The notes under the pieces: generated by a model
Databases searched by the model: none
Told to the model about the DNA's origin: nothing
What the model saw: the letters and a program-made list of their open reading frames with translations, nothing else
Shown here: positions 38,266 through 45,577 of the stretch, in pieces
Layout of the letters: each line of letters opens with the position of its first letter
Numbering within the stretch: the stretch's first letter is position 1
Made by a program: the position numbers and the translations under genes
Origin: Candidatus Saccharimonadota bacterium
Lineage (GTDB): Bacteria > Patescibacteriota > Saccharimonadia > Saccharimonadales > Saccharimonadaceae
DNA: 45,577 nucleotides
Assembly: GCA_017431465.1 (NCBI GenBank)
Contig: JAFRLA010000005.1
Location: 1 to 45,577 of the forward strand
Reading direction: 5' to 3'

Positions 38266-41215
38266 ACATGACAAAGTTCCTGTCCTTTAGTGGGGCATAA
38301 ACGATTCTGTTTGCCAACTTTACATCCGGATTATCTGGGAGCTCTACGGAATCGAAACTGAATCTCGATATCGTCTCTTTGTTCTCGACCGGGACTGGGT
38401 ATAGATCAGACGGCTCATAATCCGCTAGATATTCCCAATAAGCAAGCTCGTTTAAGGTTACTGAAACTTGCTCTTTCGTCATACCAGTTTTTCGTGCCAA
38501 AGTGCCCTCAAAAGAGTTATCGACTGGGTTCTCCTCCTCATACCTCGACAGATAACTATCGACCGCGGAATGTTCGCTATCTACAGATTGTACCAGTCGA
38601 TCGTCCTCGACATACCGCTGATAGTATCTCATCTCATCTTTCCATGACAAAGTCTCGTACTCTACATCGTGTGGCGTAGCAGTCCCACCATTTGACTTAG
38701 TACACCGCGTCTCCTCGTCGCTCTTTTTACATTCCCTTCGTCCTTTCAGAAGCTCTGGGGCACCGATACCGGCACTACTAGCAGTAACAGTGTTATCATC
38801 GTCTCTCGCTACACAGTTGGCCCCAGTCGACCATTGTAATGCTTTAATCTCTTCCTCGCCGGCTAGAATATCCAACAAATCTCCAACGACAGGAATCGCC
38901 CCCGCCACTGAATCAATCGCCGTATCTACGGCGTCATTGCCAGTGTCCGCTTGCAGCCCACCAGACTTCAGCTCTTCATTCGTAATATTTTGATCCACAA
39001 TCCCGAAAGGAGTAGCCCTATATGAACAGAAACGTATATATTTATCTAGGTTTGAGCCTTTTTTAATCTTTTCTATTCCGTTCTCATCTACTGCAATCTT
39101 ATTGCCGTCCATCTCAAAGCCTTCTAAGTCCGCGACCTTATCTACAATATCTTCCGGGTCTGCCTCTATCGTATCCATATCAGAAATTATAATCGGGGAA
39201 CAATCCAGAGAATTCCCGACCGCACCAATACTCTCAGCGGCTGGGCAATCGCCAATTTGTGTCGCTAAATACTCGGCTTTATCGATCGCACTAGCCGTCG
39301 GGAGCAGGGAAGCAAGCGACGATGAAACCACTCCACCAAGACTACCGATAAATCCAGCCGGGCTAGTAGTCAATCCGGCTACCGGAAGCATCATACTCTT
39401 CACTATCGATCCTAGGAATGTATTACTATTTGTTGCGTCAAACGGACTCTTAGTCGCTCTGTCATATTCTGCCTCTTGTTGCAATGCTAACTTCTGAGCA
39501 TCATAAAAATCTGATATCTTGTCTTTTGAGGCCAACGTCCCGCCCCCATTCTGGAAATTAGTCTGCAGTGAACTGCTCCCCCCGATTGCCAAACAGTTTC
39601 CGCCGTCCTCATTAGGCTTTGACGGATCATCTTTATTCTCACCAGAATCCAAGCATAGGTTAGTCGTCACCGACTCTAAAAACTTACTTATTCCCCAAGA
39701 GGCCAACAGCCCAACGCCCATAGAAATCGCTGCCGATTTTCCTATTCCTAAAATCGTTTTACCAACCGAAAATCCTCCCTTAAACGCCGACACTCCTGGG
39801 ATAAAAGTTAAGACGATAGAAACTGACGCCATGGCGATTTTCGCCGCCGAACAGGCAATCGCAGTACCCGCACCAATCTGCGCCGCACTGTACATATTAC
39901 TTAAATTCAGTTTCGACAACGATTCGTTCTGGACCGGCTTTACCGAGCCCGCGGAAAGAACGCCAATCATACCTTGCGCCGTCATCTTATTGATCAAAAA
40001 GTTACCCGTCTCATGAATTGGTGAGCCTGCGCCATCACCAGCCTTAACTTTGTCCGTAGATTCCGCTACGCCGTGGAAAGAGTCCTGAGCATATTCGTGC
40101 ATCATCGAAACACCTAAGCCTATCGCGGTAGTTACGACTGCTGCCTTGGCGCAAGAAATATCCGAAATCCCTCGCGCAACCGACGCTAGATGATCTGCAA
40201 AACCCGTCTTCGCATTAACTTTGCTGTTGGCCTCGTTACTATCACTATGGGTCCATTTGTCCGCAACAACGTGCCCCTCGTCATCTGTATCCGGATCATA
40301 CTCCGTAGCAACCTGAGATTTACCTACGTCAAAATCCACATCGGGCCTTCTTCCGCGTATGATATCCTTGAATTTAGTAGTCTTGCCCTCAGCTTCAAAT
40401 GTCTGCCGCTGCCAATCCGCCCATAAATTCTTCGTCAGCCCATGCGCCGACAAAAATCTCGCCGCCGAAAGATCAATCCACGCCGCGATCCGCCCCGAAA
40501 AACTTCTCGTCCCTCGGTTAAAATCGTTCCTAAACTCCGTGTTCGTCTTATACATACTATCGAAATCGTCGGCCGACACCGTCTTCTTGTTTCCAGCACG
40601 ATTCGTGTATTCTAAAACGACCTTTTTGCCTTCGTTCTTCATCTCAATACCTTGAGCAGCCAATTTTTTCTTATATTTTTTCAGCCCTCTACGATATTTC
40701 TTGTAGTCAGAAAATAGGTGCTTCTGGGTTACTTTATCCTCTTTTCCGTCCATATTCGCCACATTCTTCATCATCTTCGGCAACCGATTCGCCCTCGAAG
40801 TAAACGACCCGTCAAACATTTCCGTTACCTGCTCAACTACGTGAAATGGCATCAGACTTTGAATCCCGCCAATCGCCGCTCCACCCCCGAAAATCGCCAT
40901 CGCAATTCCAATAATCGGCCCATACTTCTTGAACTTGCTCTTGCTGCCTTTGGTTTTGCGCCCTCGTCGCGAAAAACCTCGCGGATCTAGCGCAATCGCG
41001 CCTCCCGCGCCAGCATAAAATCCCCCATTTTCCAACCCAGAGGCATCATTTTCTCCAGAAGCCCCCGAGCCATCAGCCGCCGCGTCTTCCCCTCCGCGCA
41101 GCCTGGCTCTCGCATCCGCCGCCGCGGCAGCCTTCTCAGCATCACGCGACTTTTTCCCAGGCAAATGCGGATCAATACTATCACCAACCGACTTCTTATA
41201 TAATCCCTCCGACAT
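38264..41215 (-). CDS. Large membrane protein, lineage-specific, unknown function
   Basis: A 983-residue protein that I cannot place in a family. It starts with a charged, low-complexity cytosolic region (about 1-100; Ala/Asp/Gly-rich, then a very basic K-T-K-G-S-K-S-K-F-K-K). One transmembrane helix lies near 102-122, then an exported helical region, and a central block of several hydrophobic helices (about 345-365, 435-475, 490-515). The C-terminal ~450 residues carry at least eight Cys in pairs and a Tyr/Glu-rich end, suggesting disulfides outside the cell. The layout recalls VirB6/TrbL-type secretion channel proteins, but no motif proves that. A minus-strand TATAAT/TAATAT lies 7-9 nt before the ATG, so little or no leader is expected. 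Confidence 0.75.
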   Translation of the reverse strand: MSEGLYKKSVGDSIDPHLPGKKSRDAEKAAAAADARARLRGGEDAAADGSGASGENDASGLENGGFYAGAGGAIALDPRGFSRRGRKTKGSKSKFKKYGPIIGIAMAIFGGGAAIGGIQSLMPFHVVEQVTEMFDGSFTSRANRLPKMMKNVANMDGKEDKVTQKHLFSDYKKYRRGLKKYKKKLAAQGIEMKNEGKKVVLEYTNRAGNKKTVSADDFDSMYKTNTEFRNDFNRGTRSFSGRIAAWIDLSAARFLSAHGLTKNLWADWQRQTFEAEGKTTKFKDIIRGRRPDVDFDVGKSQVATEYDPDTDDEGHVVADKWTHSDSNEANSKVNAKTGFADHLASVARGISDISCAKAAVVTTAIGLGVSMMHEYAQDSFHGVAESTDKVKAGDGAGSPIHETGNFLINKMTAQGMIGVLSAGSVKPVQNESLSKLNLSNMYSAAQIGAGTAIACSAAKIAMASVSIVLTFIPGVSAFKGGFSVGKTILGIGKSAAISMGVGLLASWGISKFLESVTTNLCLDSGENKDDPSKPNEDGGNCLAIGGSSSLQTNFQNGGGTLASKDKISDFYDAQKLALQQEAEYDRATKSPFDATNSNTFLGSIVKSMMLPVAGLTTSPAGFIGSLGGVVSSSLASLLPTASAIDKAEYLATQIGDCPAAESIGAVGNSLDCSPIIISDMDTIEADPEDIVDKVADLEGFEMDGNKIAVDENGIEKIKKGSNLDKYIRFCSYRATPFGIVDQNITNEELKSGGLQADTGNDAVDTAIDSVAGAIPVVGDLLDILAGEEEIKALQWSTGANCVARDDDNTVTASSAGIGAPELLKGRRECKKSDEETRCTKSNGGTATPHDVEYETLSWKDEMRYYQRYVEDDRLVQSVDSEHSAVDSYLSRYEEENPVDNSFEGTLARKTGMTKEQVSVTLNELAYWEYLADYEPSDLYPVPVENKETISRFSFDSVELPDNPDVKLANRIVYAPLKDRNFVM

Positions 41216-41259
41216 ATACTATATATTATATACCGCTCGCGCTTTCCGGTCAACAAAAA

Positions 41260-41334
41260 TGGCTGGGATGGCAGGGATCGAACCTGCGAATGACGGGACC
41301 AACACCCGCTGCCTTACCACTTGGCGACATCACA
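41260..41334 (-). tRNA. tRNA-Gln-like (anticodon TTG) with atypical anticodon loop
   Basis: A 75-nt cloverleaf on the minus strand with a tRNA-Gln-like D arm (GCCAAGTGGTAAGGC), anticodon stem GCGGG/CCCGT, loop TGTTGGT, T arm GCAGG-TTCGATC-CCTGC and encoded GCCA end. The 7-nt loop gives anticodon TTG (Gln). Position 33 is G instead of the nearly universal U, and the acceptor stem has a U-C mismatch at 3-70. It lies between the ABC exporter operon and the 983-residue protein gene on the minus strand. Confidence 0.8.
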
Positions 41335-41369
41335 GTGCACTTTTCATTATATCAAAAAACCTTAAAATG

Positions 41370-41378
41370 TGCTAATAT
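41370..41378 (+). promoter_or_regulatory. Extended -10 of the leaderless ABC exporter promoter
   Basis: TGC-TAATAT ends 7 nt before the ATG at 41386. It lies between the 5' end of tRNA-Gln (minus strand) and the operon. Confidence 0.55.
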
Positions 41379-41385
41379 AGATAGT

Positions 41386-42129
41386 ATGAAAGAAATTATC
41401 GAGGTAAGAAATTTAACTAAAGTTTATGGCAAAAAAGCTGCAGCTTTCTCGGCCTTAAAATCTGTCAATTTAAAAATCTACGAAGGAGAATCGGTCGCTA
41501 TCGTCGGCAAATCCGGCTCTGGTAAATCGACCTTGATGCATCTTTTGGCGCTTCTAGACACCCCGACCCAGGGGCAAGTCCTAATCGACGGCGAAAACGC
41601 GTCCAAAATGAAAAAACGCAAAGTCAACAAACTCCGGAGCAACCGTTTTGGCTTCGTTTTCCAACAGTTCTTCATGAACCCGAATGACACTGTTTTAGAA
41701 AACGTCCTTCTCCCGCTAAAGATCGCCAAAGTTAAGCGCAGTACTAGAAAAAAGCGCGCCATGACCGCTCTAAAAATCGTTGGCCTCGAAGACAAAGCTA
41801 AAAATAAAGCTAACAATCTTTCCGGCGGCCAAAAACAGCGCGTTTGTATCGCTCGCGCCATCGTCAACAGCCCGAAAATTATCTTCGCTGACGAACCGAC
41901 TGGCAACCTCGATTCTGCGACCGGCGATAAAATCACCGACCTGCTCTTCCGCCTGAATCAAAAGGGCGTAACTTTAATCATCGTTACCCATGATGAAGAT
42001 CTGGCAAAGCTTTGTGGCCGCGTCATTCGCATTTCTGATGGTAAAATCATTAGCGACAAACGCCAAAGAGCCGTTGCCCCTAGAAGGCCGGCCGCCAAAA
42101 AAGTACCAGTAGCAAGAAAGCGGGGTTAG
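41386..42129 (+). CDS. ABC transporter ATPase, MacB/LolD type
   Basis: Nucleotide-binding subunit of a type VII (MacB-like) ABC system. The 247-residue protein has Walker A ([10 protein letters not shown]), the Q-loop (V-F-Q-Q-F-F), the signature L-S-G-G-Q-K-Q-R, Walker B ([12 protein letters not shown]) and the switch His (V-T-H-D-E). A basic Ala/Pro-rich tail follows. ATG 41386 is chosen because the -10 TAATAT ends 7 nt before it; a longer frame would run back through the tRNA-Gln gene. Two permease genes follow at 1-2 nt spacing, forming one operon. Confidence 0.93.
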   Translation: MKEIIEVRNLTKVYGKKAAAFSALKSVNLKIYEGESVAIVGKSGSGKSTLMHLLALLDTPTQGQVLIDGENASKMKKRKVNKLRSNRFGFVFQQFFMNPNDTVLENVLLPLKIAKVKRSTRKKRAMTALKIVGLEDKAKNKANNLSGGQKQRVCIARAIVNSPKIIFADEPTGNLDSATGDKITDLLFRLNQKGVTLIIVTHDEDLAKLCGRVIRISDGKIISDKRQRAVAPRRPAAKKVPVARKRG

Positions 42130-42130
42130 C

Positions 42131-43450
42131 ATGAAGTTTCTAGATCTCTTAAAAACCGCAAACCATAATCTTCTGCGCAACAAAACACGCACGATTCTCA
42201 CTATCCTCGCGATTTTCATCGGCAGCTTCTGTATTACTACGACTTCCGCTTCCCAGGCTGGTATTAGCTCTTTTCTGGACGATCAGTCTGCGGCTTTTGG
42301 CGGCGAAGGTCTGATCCAAATGTATGCTAAAAGCGATGACGGCAACGGCATCGCTGCCATGTCTAGCTTTTCTTCCTATACCGGAACGCCGAAAAAATAT
42401 ACCGGCGGCGATAAAAATGAGCAGGGGCTTACCGCTATTACCCCTGAACAAATCGAAAAAGTTAAGGAGCTGCCGGGCATTATCAAGGACTCCGTGTTAG
42501 ACGGCAAATTTAGCACTGTAACTTACGTAGAAAGTACTAAAAATCATGAAAAATTTGCTCCATCTCTAAACTTGATGACCAACGACAGCGTCCATTTCGA
42601 TATGCTCGCCGGCAAAATGATCGATAATAAATCGGACGAGAGCCAAGTTGTGCTCCCTAATGAAGAATGGGCGACCGAACTTGGATACAAAGACGCCGAT
42701 GAGGCTCTTGGTAAAACTCTTGATTTTGTCTGGTCCGACCCAGTAACAAAAGAGCTCATCACTTTCCCGGCTAAAATCGTCGGCGTCCAAGCCCCTTCCG
42801 TCGTTAGCGGCGGCGCTATGGTCATCAATACCGCCTTGAACGCTAAACTCTACGAGGAAAACACGAAATATCTTCCTGCCGAAGAAAAGGATAAAGTTTA
42901 CACTATCGCCGCTGAATTCGATTATAAAAAATATTCAGCTGATGATATAAAAGCCGAGTTAGATAAGCTGGATTTGACTGGGATAACGCTCAACGATATC
43001 ATGGGACAAATAAAATCCTTCTTCGACGCCGTTATTGGTATCTTCACCATCTTCGGCTACATCGCTCTTCTCGCCGCCGTCATCGGCATTGTGAATACCC
43101 TTCTCATGTCCGTCCAAGAGCGCACACGTGAGATCGGCCTGATGAAATCTCTTGGCATGGGTCGTGGCAAGATCTTCTTAAGCTTCGCCATCGAGGCCGT
43201 TCTTCTCGGCTTCTGGGGCTCGGCTCTTGGCGCCGGCGCCTCCATTTTGCTCGGCACTTGGCTAAACAGTGTCGCCCACCAAGGCGATGGCTTCCTTCAG
43301 AATTTCCCGAGCTTCAACATTGTTGAATATACTCCAGCGACCGTCATTCCGGTAATCATTACCATCATGGTTATCGCCTTTGTCGCTAGTGTCCTCCCAG
43401 CTAGAAAAGCTAGCAAGAAAGACCCAATAACCGCTTTGAGGTATGAATAA
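42131..43450 (+). CDS. ABC transporter permease, MacB/FtsX type (first paralogue)
   Basis: Membrane subunit of the exporter. The 439-residue protein has the MacB layout: N-terminal transmembrane helix (about 17-40; N-K-T-R-T-I-L-T-I-L-A-I-F-I-G-S-F), a large exported MacB_PCD domain (about 45-290), and three C-terminal helices with the FtsX motif V-Q-E-R-T-R-E-I-G-L-M-K-S-L-G and the end L-P-A-R-K-A-S-K-K-D-P-I-T-A-L-R-Y-E. It starts 1 nt after the ATPase gene. Such transporters work as mechanotransducers or export peptides or lipids; the substrate is unknown. Confidence 0.92.
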   Translation: MKFLDLLKTANHNLLRNKTRTILTILAIFIGSFCITTTSASQAGISSFLDDQSAAFGGEGLIQMYAKSDDGNGIAAMSSFSSYTGTPKKYTGGDKNEQGLTAITPEQIEKVKELPGIIKDSVLDGKFSTVTYVESTKNHEKFAPSLNLMTNDSVHFDMLAGKMIDNKSDESQVVLPNEEWATELGYKDADEALGKTLDFVWSDPVTKELITFPAKIVGVQAPSVVSGGAMVINTALNAKLYEENTKYLPAEEKDKVYTIAAEFDYKKYSADDIKAELDKLDLTGITLNDIMGQIKSFFDAVIGIFTIFGYIALLAAVIGIVNTLLMSVQERTREIGLMKSLGMGRGKIFLSFAIEAVLLGFWGSALGAGASILLGTWLNSVAHQGDGFLQNFPSFNIVEYTPATVIPVIITIMVIAFVASVLPARKASKKDPITALRYE

Positions 43451-43452
43451 TT

Positions 43453-44763
43453 ATGAAACTTAGCGACCAAATCCTGACCGCCAATCATAATCTATTTCGC
43501 AATAAAACTCGCACTATTCTGACCATCATCGCGATCTTCATTGGCAGCTTCACGATCGTCATGAGTAGTGCCCTAAACGCCGGAGTAAATGCCTTTATCG
43601 ACAAACAGGTCGAGTCTATTGGCGGTGACGGCTTCATCGAAGTCTTTCCGGCCGCCATGTACGACCAGCTCGCCGGCATGATGGGTAGCGGTAGCAGCAA
43701 AGTGACCGAATACAACCCTAACGAAGGCAGCGCAATCACAGCCACCATTTCCAAATCTGATTTGAAAAAAATGCAAGAAGTTGACGGCGTAAAAGTCCTC
43801 GAAATGTTTCATTTTCTCGCACCAGAATGGATGACTAGCAATAATACTGACAAAAAATACTCAGTTTCGCTCGAATATTTTCCAGATTCCGAGTTTACGG
43901 TCGACCTTTCCGCCGGTCGTATGACTGACAATAATTCCGACGAAAACGAGATCATTATTAACCAAAACTGGCTAGAGCCGCTTGGCTTTTCCAGCCCAGA
44001 AGATGCTGTCGGAAAAGAGGTGACCGTCGCCGTCAAAGAAACTGCGAAATGCTATGAAGACGAGGACAATTGTCTGGAGACTCTAACTGGCACCATCGTC
44101 GGTGTCCAAGCTCCGGGTGTACTAACTATGGATGGCGATCTTCATGTTAACAAGGCTTTTGACGCCGCCATCTACGATATTTCCGTCCGCAACCTGCCAA
44201 AAGAGGCGACCAAGAGAAACGACATCACGGCCGTTGGCGAAGTTGATCCCGAAAAAATGAGCGAAATTCGCGAAAAGTTTCGCGAACTCGGATTCGAATC
44301 TATTACTATCGACGACGCCGTCGGCATGATTCGCACTTTCCTGGACGTAATGGTCATTATTCTCGATGTCTTCGGCGGAATCGCCCTGCTTGCCGCCGTC
44401 ATCGGCATCGTAAACACCTTGTTCATGTCAGTCCAAGAGCGCACCCGCGAAATCGGCCTGATGAAAGCCATGGGCATGAGCAATAGCGGAGTATTCCTTA
44501 GCTTCTCGCTTGAGGCTATCTTGCTCGGCTTCTGGGGTTCAGCCTTCGGTATCGCCGCCTCGATGCTGATTGGCTTCTTTGCCAACAAAATCGCGACCGA
44601 TACTTTCTTAGCCGATTTCCCGACCCTCTCGCTTACTAAATTCGAGCCATTAACTATGCTCACTATCACCGCGGTCATCATGCTCATCGCCTTCGTTGCC
44701 GGAACTTTACCGGCTCGCCGCGCCGCCAAGAAAAACCCAATCGACGCTCTTCGCTATGAATAA
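43453..44763 (+). CDS. ABC transporter permease, MacB/FtsX type (second paralogue)
   Basis: A 436-residue paralogue of the preceding permease, with the same N-terminal helix (N-K-T-R-T-I-L-T-I-I-A-I-F-I-G-S-F), FtsX motif (V-Q-E-R-T-R-E-I-G-L-M-K-A-M-G) and end (K-K-N-P-I-D-A-L-R-Y-E). The exported domain has diverged and contains a Cys pair in K-C-Y-E-D-E-D-N-C-L absent from the first copy. The pair arose by tandem duplication and probably forms a heterodimer with one ATPase. It starts 2 nt after its partner; an RNA methyltransferase gene overlaps its end by 8 nt. Confidence 0.92.
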   Translation: MKLSDQILTANHNLFRNKTRTILTIIAIFIGSFTIVMSSALNAGVNAFIDKQVESIGGDGFIEVFPAAMYDQLAGMMGSGSSKVTEYNPNEGSAITATISKSDLKKMQEVDGVKVLEMFHFLAPEWMTSNNTDKKYSVSLEYFPDSEFTVDLSAGRMTDNNSDENEIIINQNWLEPLGFSSPEDAVGKEVTVAVKETAKCYEDEDNCLETLTGTIVGVQAPGVLTMDGDLHVNKAFDAAIYDISVRNLPKEATKRNDITAVGEVDPEKMSEIREKFRELGFESITIDDAVGMIRTFLDVMVIILDVFGGIALLAAVIGIVNTLFMSVQERTREIGLMKAMGMSNSGVFLSFSLEAILLGFWGSAFGIAASMLIGFFANKIATDTFLADFPTLSLTKFEPLTMLTITAVIMLIAFVAGTLPARRAAKKNPIDALRYE

Positions 44764-45577
44764 CGAGCCCGTAAAAATTGAGAAATTAGTCCCTGGCGGG
44801 CAGGGAATTGCTACCTTGTCTTCCGGTATCAAAGGTTTTTTCTGGAACACCCTGCCCGGCGAAACAGTTTTAGAATATCGTATAACTAAGAAAAAATCTA
44901 AATATTTCGAAGCAGTTGCCGAAAAAATCGAGAACCCTTCGCCTCACCGTATTTCGCCGCGCGATGATTGTTTTCTTTCAACCTCGCCTTGGCAAATCAT
45001 GGACTATGACTACGAACTAGAACAAAAACGCGAACTCCTAATCGAGGTTTTTCGCCAAAACGACATCGAGATTAACCCGGACGAGGTCCAGACCGACGGC
45101 AACGATTTCAACTACCGCAACAAAATGGAATATTCGCTCTATTACGACAAAGATCTCGAGAAAATCTTCCCAGCTTTCCATCAGCGTGGCGCCCATCGGA
45201 AAATCCCGATCGAAAAATCCAGCATCGAGCGCCCTGAAATTTTTGAAAAAGCCAAAGAAATTTTTGCCGATTTAAACGCGCGTGGCGAAGAGGCCAGAAA
45301 ATACCAATCATTAGTTTTGCGTTGCGATCAGTCCGGCAAAGTTTCCGGCGGGCTCTATGAAAATCATCAGCCACACCCAGTTTTCGATAATTTAACCGAC
45401 GAAATTTTAGGTCATAAATACTCCTATTCCCCGAACGGCTTTTTCCAAATCAACCTCCCAGTTTACGAAATGGCGCTAGAAGAAATCAAAAAGCATATCA
45501 CGACTGAAAAAGTCTTAGACCTCTACGCTGGTGTCGGCACTATCGGCCTCTCCGTCGCCCGCGACCGCGAGCTAAAA
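44756..45577 (+). CDS. RNA uracil-C5 methyltransferase (TrmA/RumA family), partial
   Basis: SAM-dependent m5U methyltransferase for tRNA or rRNA, cut by the window end. The frame is open from ATG 44756 for 274 codons. The protein has the N-terminal segment I-E-K-L-V-P-G-G-Q-G-I-A, the conserved F-N-Y-R-N-K-M-E-Y-S, F-F-Q-I-N and the SAM motif L-D-L-Y-A-G-V-G-T-I-G-L. The catalytic Cys region is beyond the window. Where RumA has four Cys for a [4Fe-4S] cluster, only one Cys is seen (R-D-D-C-F-L-S), so this is a cluster-free form. It overlaps the permease gene by 8 nt. Confidence 0.9.
   Translation, partial: MNNEPVKIEKLVPGGQGIATLSSGIKGFFWNTLPGETVLEYRITKKKSKYFEAVAEKIENPSPHRISPRDDCFLSTSPWQIMDYDYELEQKRELLIEVFRQNDIEINPDEVQTDGNDFNYRNKMEYSLYYDKDLEKIFPAFHQRGAHRKIPIEKSSIERPEIFEKAKEIFADLNARGEEARKYQSLVLRCDQSGKVSGGLYENHQPHPVFDNLTDEILGHKYSYSPNGFFQINLPVYEMALEEIKKHITTEKVLDLYAGVGTIGLSVARDRELK

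Noticed and set aside
41290-41385. 32-residue N-terminal extension of the ABC ATPase
   Set aside because: It would be translated from within the tRNA-Gln gene and the promoter; the ATPase family starts at the later ATG.
1-45577. Alternative genetic code with UGA as glycine
   Set aside because: TGA is used as a stop in several genes and long conserved proteins (SecA, NrdD, SecE-NusG) have no in-frame TGA.
1-45577. CRISPR array, prophage or integrated element
   Set aside because: No spaced direct repeats, integrase, transposase or phage structural genes were seen; both tRNA genes lack flanking attachment-site repeats that I could find.

Overview
The window reads as chromosomal DNA from a Candidate Phyla Radiation bacterium, most likely a member of Candidatus Saccharibacteria (TM7). 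This placement is an inference from gene content and sequence style, not from a marker-gene tree. Supporting points are very compact coding, a small ProRS without the editing insertion, an L-lactate dehydrogenase and class III ribonucleotide reductase suggesting a fermentative life, many membrane and secreted proteins, and lysine/alanine-rich tails on SecE, SecA and L31. TGA acts as an ordinary stop (for example at 18018-18020 and 38224-38226) and long conserved proteins contain no in-frame TGA, so the UGA=Gly codes of Gracilibacteria and SR1 are excluded.

Layout. 1-1158 (minus): an HD-domain nucleotidase followed by the 5' part of thyA. 1230-3665: secE-nusG, then rplK-dus; rplA (L1) is not next to rplK. 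3690-6935: prfA-prmC, a convergent membrane-protein gene, and lepB from a divergent promoter pair. 6982-8715: tRNA-Val, a LiaF-like membrane protein, a small membrane protein, and rpmE (type B L31) on the minus strand. 8776-13620: rpsB-tsf, an orphan gene and a DUF167 gene on the minus strand, then frr-uppS, a YgjV-like gene and a class I amidotransferase. 13759-17522: site-2 protease, CPBP protease, proS, greA. 17540-21519: a receiver-like protein without its phospho-acceptor Asp, lysS, an HD-like protein with an altered metal site, ldh. 21532-29828: a DUF2207 protein, serS, hpf, secA, an M16 peptidase, ung. 29867-32077: a UvrD-type helicase convergent with a dCMP deaminase. 32100-34106: a secreted cutinase-VWA-PKD fusion. 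34202-37255: nrdD-nrdG behind a consensus promoter carrying two NrdR-box-like sites. 37259-41334: a lipoprotein, a 983-residue membrane protein on the minus strand and an unusual tRNA-Gln. 41370-45577: an ABC exporter (ATPase plus two paralogous permeases) and the 5' part of an RNA m5U methyltransferase gene cut by the window end. No gene-free gap exceeds 300 bases; the largest is 34107-34347.

The strongest window-wide signal is a two-class gene-start architecture. At least 13 genes (prfA, lepB, the site-2 protease, proS, lysS, ldh, serS, the ABC ATPase and others) have an extended -10 element of the form TGN-TATAAT ending 6-7 nt before the ATG. Their transcripts would begin at or next to the start codon, so they should be leaderless. 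The other class (ribosomal proteins, translation factors, nrdD, secreted proteins, orphans) has a Shine-Dalgarno site. This changes several start calls.

Functionally the window covers translation and its quality control, protein export and membrane proteolysis, pyrimidine-deoxynucleotide supply (RNR, dCMP deaminase, ThyA, HD nucleotidase) with uracil repair, and a surface/secretome set. The cutinase-VWA-PKD protein and the 983-residue protein are the best candidates for undescribed biology, possibly at the host interface.
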